A stretch of DNA of 64,000 nt from Sphingobacterium thalpophilum (lineage in GTDB: Bacteria > Bacteroidota > Bacteroidia > Sphingobacteriales > Sphingobacteriaceae). Position numbers and translations under genes: made by a program. Of this stretch, positions 62,527 through 64,000 are shown in pieces. Where the stretch lies: contig NZ_CP151087.1 of NCBI RefSeq assembly GCF_038396785.1, positions 5,146,001 to 5,210,000 on the forward strand, written 5' to 3'. Every line of letters begins with the position of its first letter. Within the stretch, counting starts at the first letter, position 1. The notes under the pieces are model-generated. The model made no database searches and had not been told where the DNA came from. It worked only from the letters and a program-made list of their open reading frames with translations.

Positions 62527-63699
62527 GTGGAAAAGAAAACACTTCGATATACGTTAAGGCGATATATACAGGGAAAACTTAGCGAAGAAAATTCCCGTGC
62601 GTTTTTGTCCTATGTAAAATCAGGCAGGGATAAAATATTACTTCAAGAACTCATCCAGGAGGTTTTGGACGATCCCGCCGATCAACATCTGTTGGACGAT
62701 CCAACTTTATTGGCCGTACTGGATAATACCTGGGACCAATTGCATCTCCAGATCAATAAACCAAAAACAAAATCGCTATGGACTTGGAAACGTATTGGCG
62801 CAAGCGCAGCTGCTGTTATCGGACTATTATTTATTGGTCGCTGGTTTCTTACCATTGAAACTAAAAACGTATCTCCGCAAGCTGCACAACATGTGATATC
62901 ACCCGGAAAACAATCGGCGACCTTAACGCTGGCCAACGGCAAGCAGATTCATCTACATGAAACACAAAACGGTCGGATTGCGGAAGAATCGGGTATAAGA
63001 ATCTCTAAAACAACAGATGGCCAATTGATTTACGAAGTCAGCGATAATTCGCAGGGCGAAATCGAGCAAAATACCTTATCGACAACCAAAGGAGAAACCT
63101 ATCGGATTAAGCTACCTGACGGTACACAAGTATGGCTCAATGCGGCTTCTTCGCTCAGCTATCCGGTTCGTTTTGCAAATCAAAAAAACAGAACTGTCAC
63201 ACTGACCGGTGAAGCTTATTTTGAAGTAGCGAAGGATTCCAAACACCCCTTTATTGTGCAGGCAGCAGATCAGCAGGTCGAAGTGCTCGGTACCCATTTC
63301 AATGTAAATAGTTATGCCGACGAATCGGCGGTACAGACCACCCTACTGGAAGGTCGTGTACAGGTCAGTTCCCACAGTCAAAAATTGTTATTAGCACCGG
63401 GTCAGCAGTCGAGCCTTACAGCTCATGGGGTGCTAAAATCCCGTCCAATAGATACTGCGCCGGTTATTGCCTGGACAAACAACGAATTTATGTTCGAGCG
63501 AGATGATATCGAAAGTGTCATGCGCAAGGTGGCACGCTGGTATAATGTGGAGGTCATCTATCAAGGTAAAAAAACGACCGAGAAATTTGGTGGCGGAATA
63601 TCGCGTTTTGATGATGTTCAAAAAGTCTTAAGCCTGCTCGAAAAAACGGGTGCCGTTCATTTCAGAATCGACGGAAAAAAAATACATGTACTGCCGTAA
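62527..63699 (+). CDS. FecR-family anti-sigma factor
   Basis: 390 residues starting at GTG 62527. N-terminal cytoplasmic sigma-binding part (TLRRYIQGKLSEENSRAFLSYVKS), one membrane helix (IGASAAAVIGLLFIGRWFL, about residues 91-110), the periplasmic FecR domain (TKGETYRIKLPDGTQVWLNAASSLSYP, LTGEAYFEVAKDSKHPFIV, VEVLGTHFNVNSY) and the C-terminal STN-like DUF4974 domain (NNEFMFERDDIESVMRKVARWYNVEV, KVLSLLEKTGAVHF). It holds the sigma factor until the transporter at the outer membrane is engaged. Confidence 0.93.
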   Translation: MEKKTLRYTLRRYIQGKLSEENSRAFLSYVKSGRDKILLQELIQEVLDDPADQHLLDDPTLLAVLDNTWDQLHLQINKPKTKSLWTWKRIGASAAAVIGLLFIGRWFLTIETKNVSPQAAQHVISPGKQSATLTLANGKQIHLHETQNGRIAEESGIRISKTTDGQLIYEVSDNSQGEIEQNTLSTTKGETYRIKLPDGTQVWLNAASSLSYPVRFANQKNRTVTLTGEAYFEVAKDSKHPFIVQAADQQVEVLGTHFNVNSYADESAVQTTLLEGRVQVSSHSQKLLLAPGQQSSLTAHGVLKSRPIDTAPVIAWTNNEFMFERDDIESVMRKVARWYNVEVIYQGKKTTEKFGGGISRFDDVQKVLSLLEKTGAVHFRIDGKKIHVLP

Positions 63700-63795
63700 T
63701 AATCCGCTAAATAATTAATGACACAATAACCTAAATAAACGAACCGATGAACAAAAAACGACAAAACGAATAGCCACGAAGGGGGGTATAAAAAA

Positions 63796-63825
63796 GCAAC
63801 CAAGATCCTGAAGGAGCTCGGTTGC
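63796..63825 (+). promoter_or_regulatory. Hairpin in the FecR-SusC intergenic leader
   Basis: GCAACC (63796-63801) pairs with GGTTGC (63820-63825). It lies 88 bases before the SusC start without a T-run, so a leader structure or weak terminator is possible. Confidence 0.35.
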
Positions 63826-63912
63826 CGTTTGGGACAATTAAATTTTAACTATCCAATCTGCAGTATGTTTCTGTTTTGGACGACTCGAATACACTGCAAA
63901 TAAACCTTACAA

Positions 63913-64000
63913 ATGTATCAAAATTATATCAGAAAAAAGGAGATAGCGTATCTGCTATTCCGTAAACTATGGCTTATTATGCGATTGACAACCATAATTA
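63913..64000 (+). CDS. SusC-family TonB-dependent transporter, first codons only
   Basis: The frame starting at ATG 63913 reads MYQNYIRKKEIAYLLFRKLW then LIMRLTTII and runs off the window. The long basic leader followed by the KLWLIMRLTT stretch is typical of STN-domain SusC proteins that follow FecI/FecR in Sphingobacteriaceae. Start of the signal peptide; the rest is not available. Confidence 0.7.
   Translation, partial: MYQNYIRKKEIAYLLFRKLWLIMRLTTII

Overview
The window looks like a chromosome segment of a Bacteroidota bacterium, most likely a Sphingobacteriaceae member close to Sphingobacterium. The evidence is three and a half SusC/SusD-type outer-membrane uptake loci, a FecI/FecR pair in front of a fourth SusC, DUF6266 and DUF6520 proteins, an AT-leaning composition, few Shine-Dalgarno sequences, and a CrtZ/CrtYcd-type carotenoid cluster. 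Genus is inference; no rRNA or tRNA gene is visible.

Layout. (1) 1-9.2 kb: glycan-uptake locus with a membrane-bound Kelch/SARP-like regulator (5' end outside the window), a LamG lipoprotein, SusC, SusD and a GxGYxYP-family protein. (2) 9.4-13.0 kb: AraC DNA-binding domain, STM3941-type membrane protein, and an outer-membrane beta-barrel receptor broken by a frameshift. (3) 13.3-17.6 kb: MarR regulator and crtI-crtB-crtZ-crtY, enough to take geranylgeranyl diphosphate to zeaxanthin. (4) 17.7-23.3 kb: an insertion-sequence pile-up (IS4, IS5, IS110, IS66) that damaged a DUF2147-like gene and a Crp/Fnr regulator. The IS4 copy has a 12-bp target duplication, and removing it restores the end of the DUF2147-like gene. 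(5) 23.8-33.3 kb: a complete alpha-glucan-type Sus operon on the minus strand (SusC, SusD, SusE-like, GH27-like, GH97), whose DUF6377 regulator survives only as a 3' fragment. (6) 34-37.9 kb: a recombinase-in-trio (RIT) element of three overlapping tyrosine recombinases inserted into the last codons of an IS21 istB gene; both halves of istB can be read on either side. (7) 38-45.2 kb: a defence-like island with an sce7726-family nuclease-like protein, a beta-family protein, a HigB / HTH-ImmA pair, a PHP-ATPase with a small partner, a fused nucleotidyltransferase-HEPN protein and an XRE regulator. (8) 45.3-54.5 kb: thioredoxin-fold protein, SusC, SusD, then DUF6520, MauE/DoxX and AraC genes on the other strand. 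(9) 54.8-61.5 kb: acyltransferase-like protein, divergent LytS-type kinase, LytTR response regulator, HTH protein, two DUF6266 proteins without signal peptides, then a 3-TM holin-like protein, an endolysin-like cysteine amidase and a lipoprotein with a C-terminal membrane segment (unimolecular-spanin topology). (10) 61.8 kb to the end: ECF sigma factor, FecR anti-sigma factor and the first codons of another SusC.

Most interesting: the holin/endolysin/spanin-like cassette downstream of DUF6266 genes and a LytS/LytTR pair, which could be a lysis-based release system for the DUF6266 proteins (inference); the RIT-in-istB insertion with a 38-39 bp terminal inverted repeat and a 34-bp palindrome at one end; and the defence-like island.
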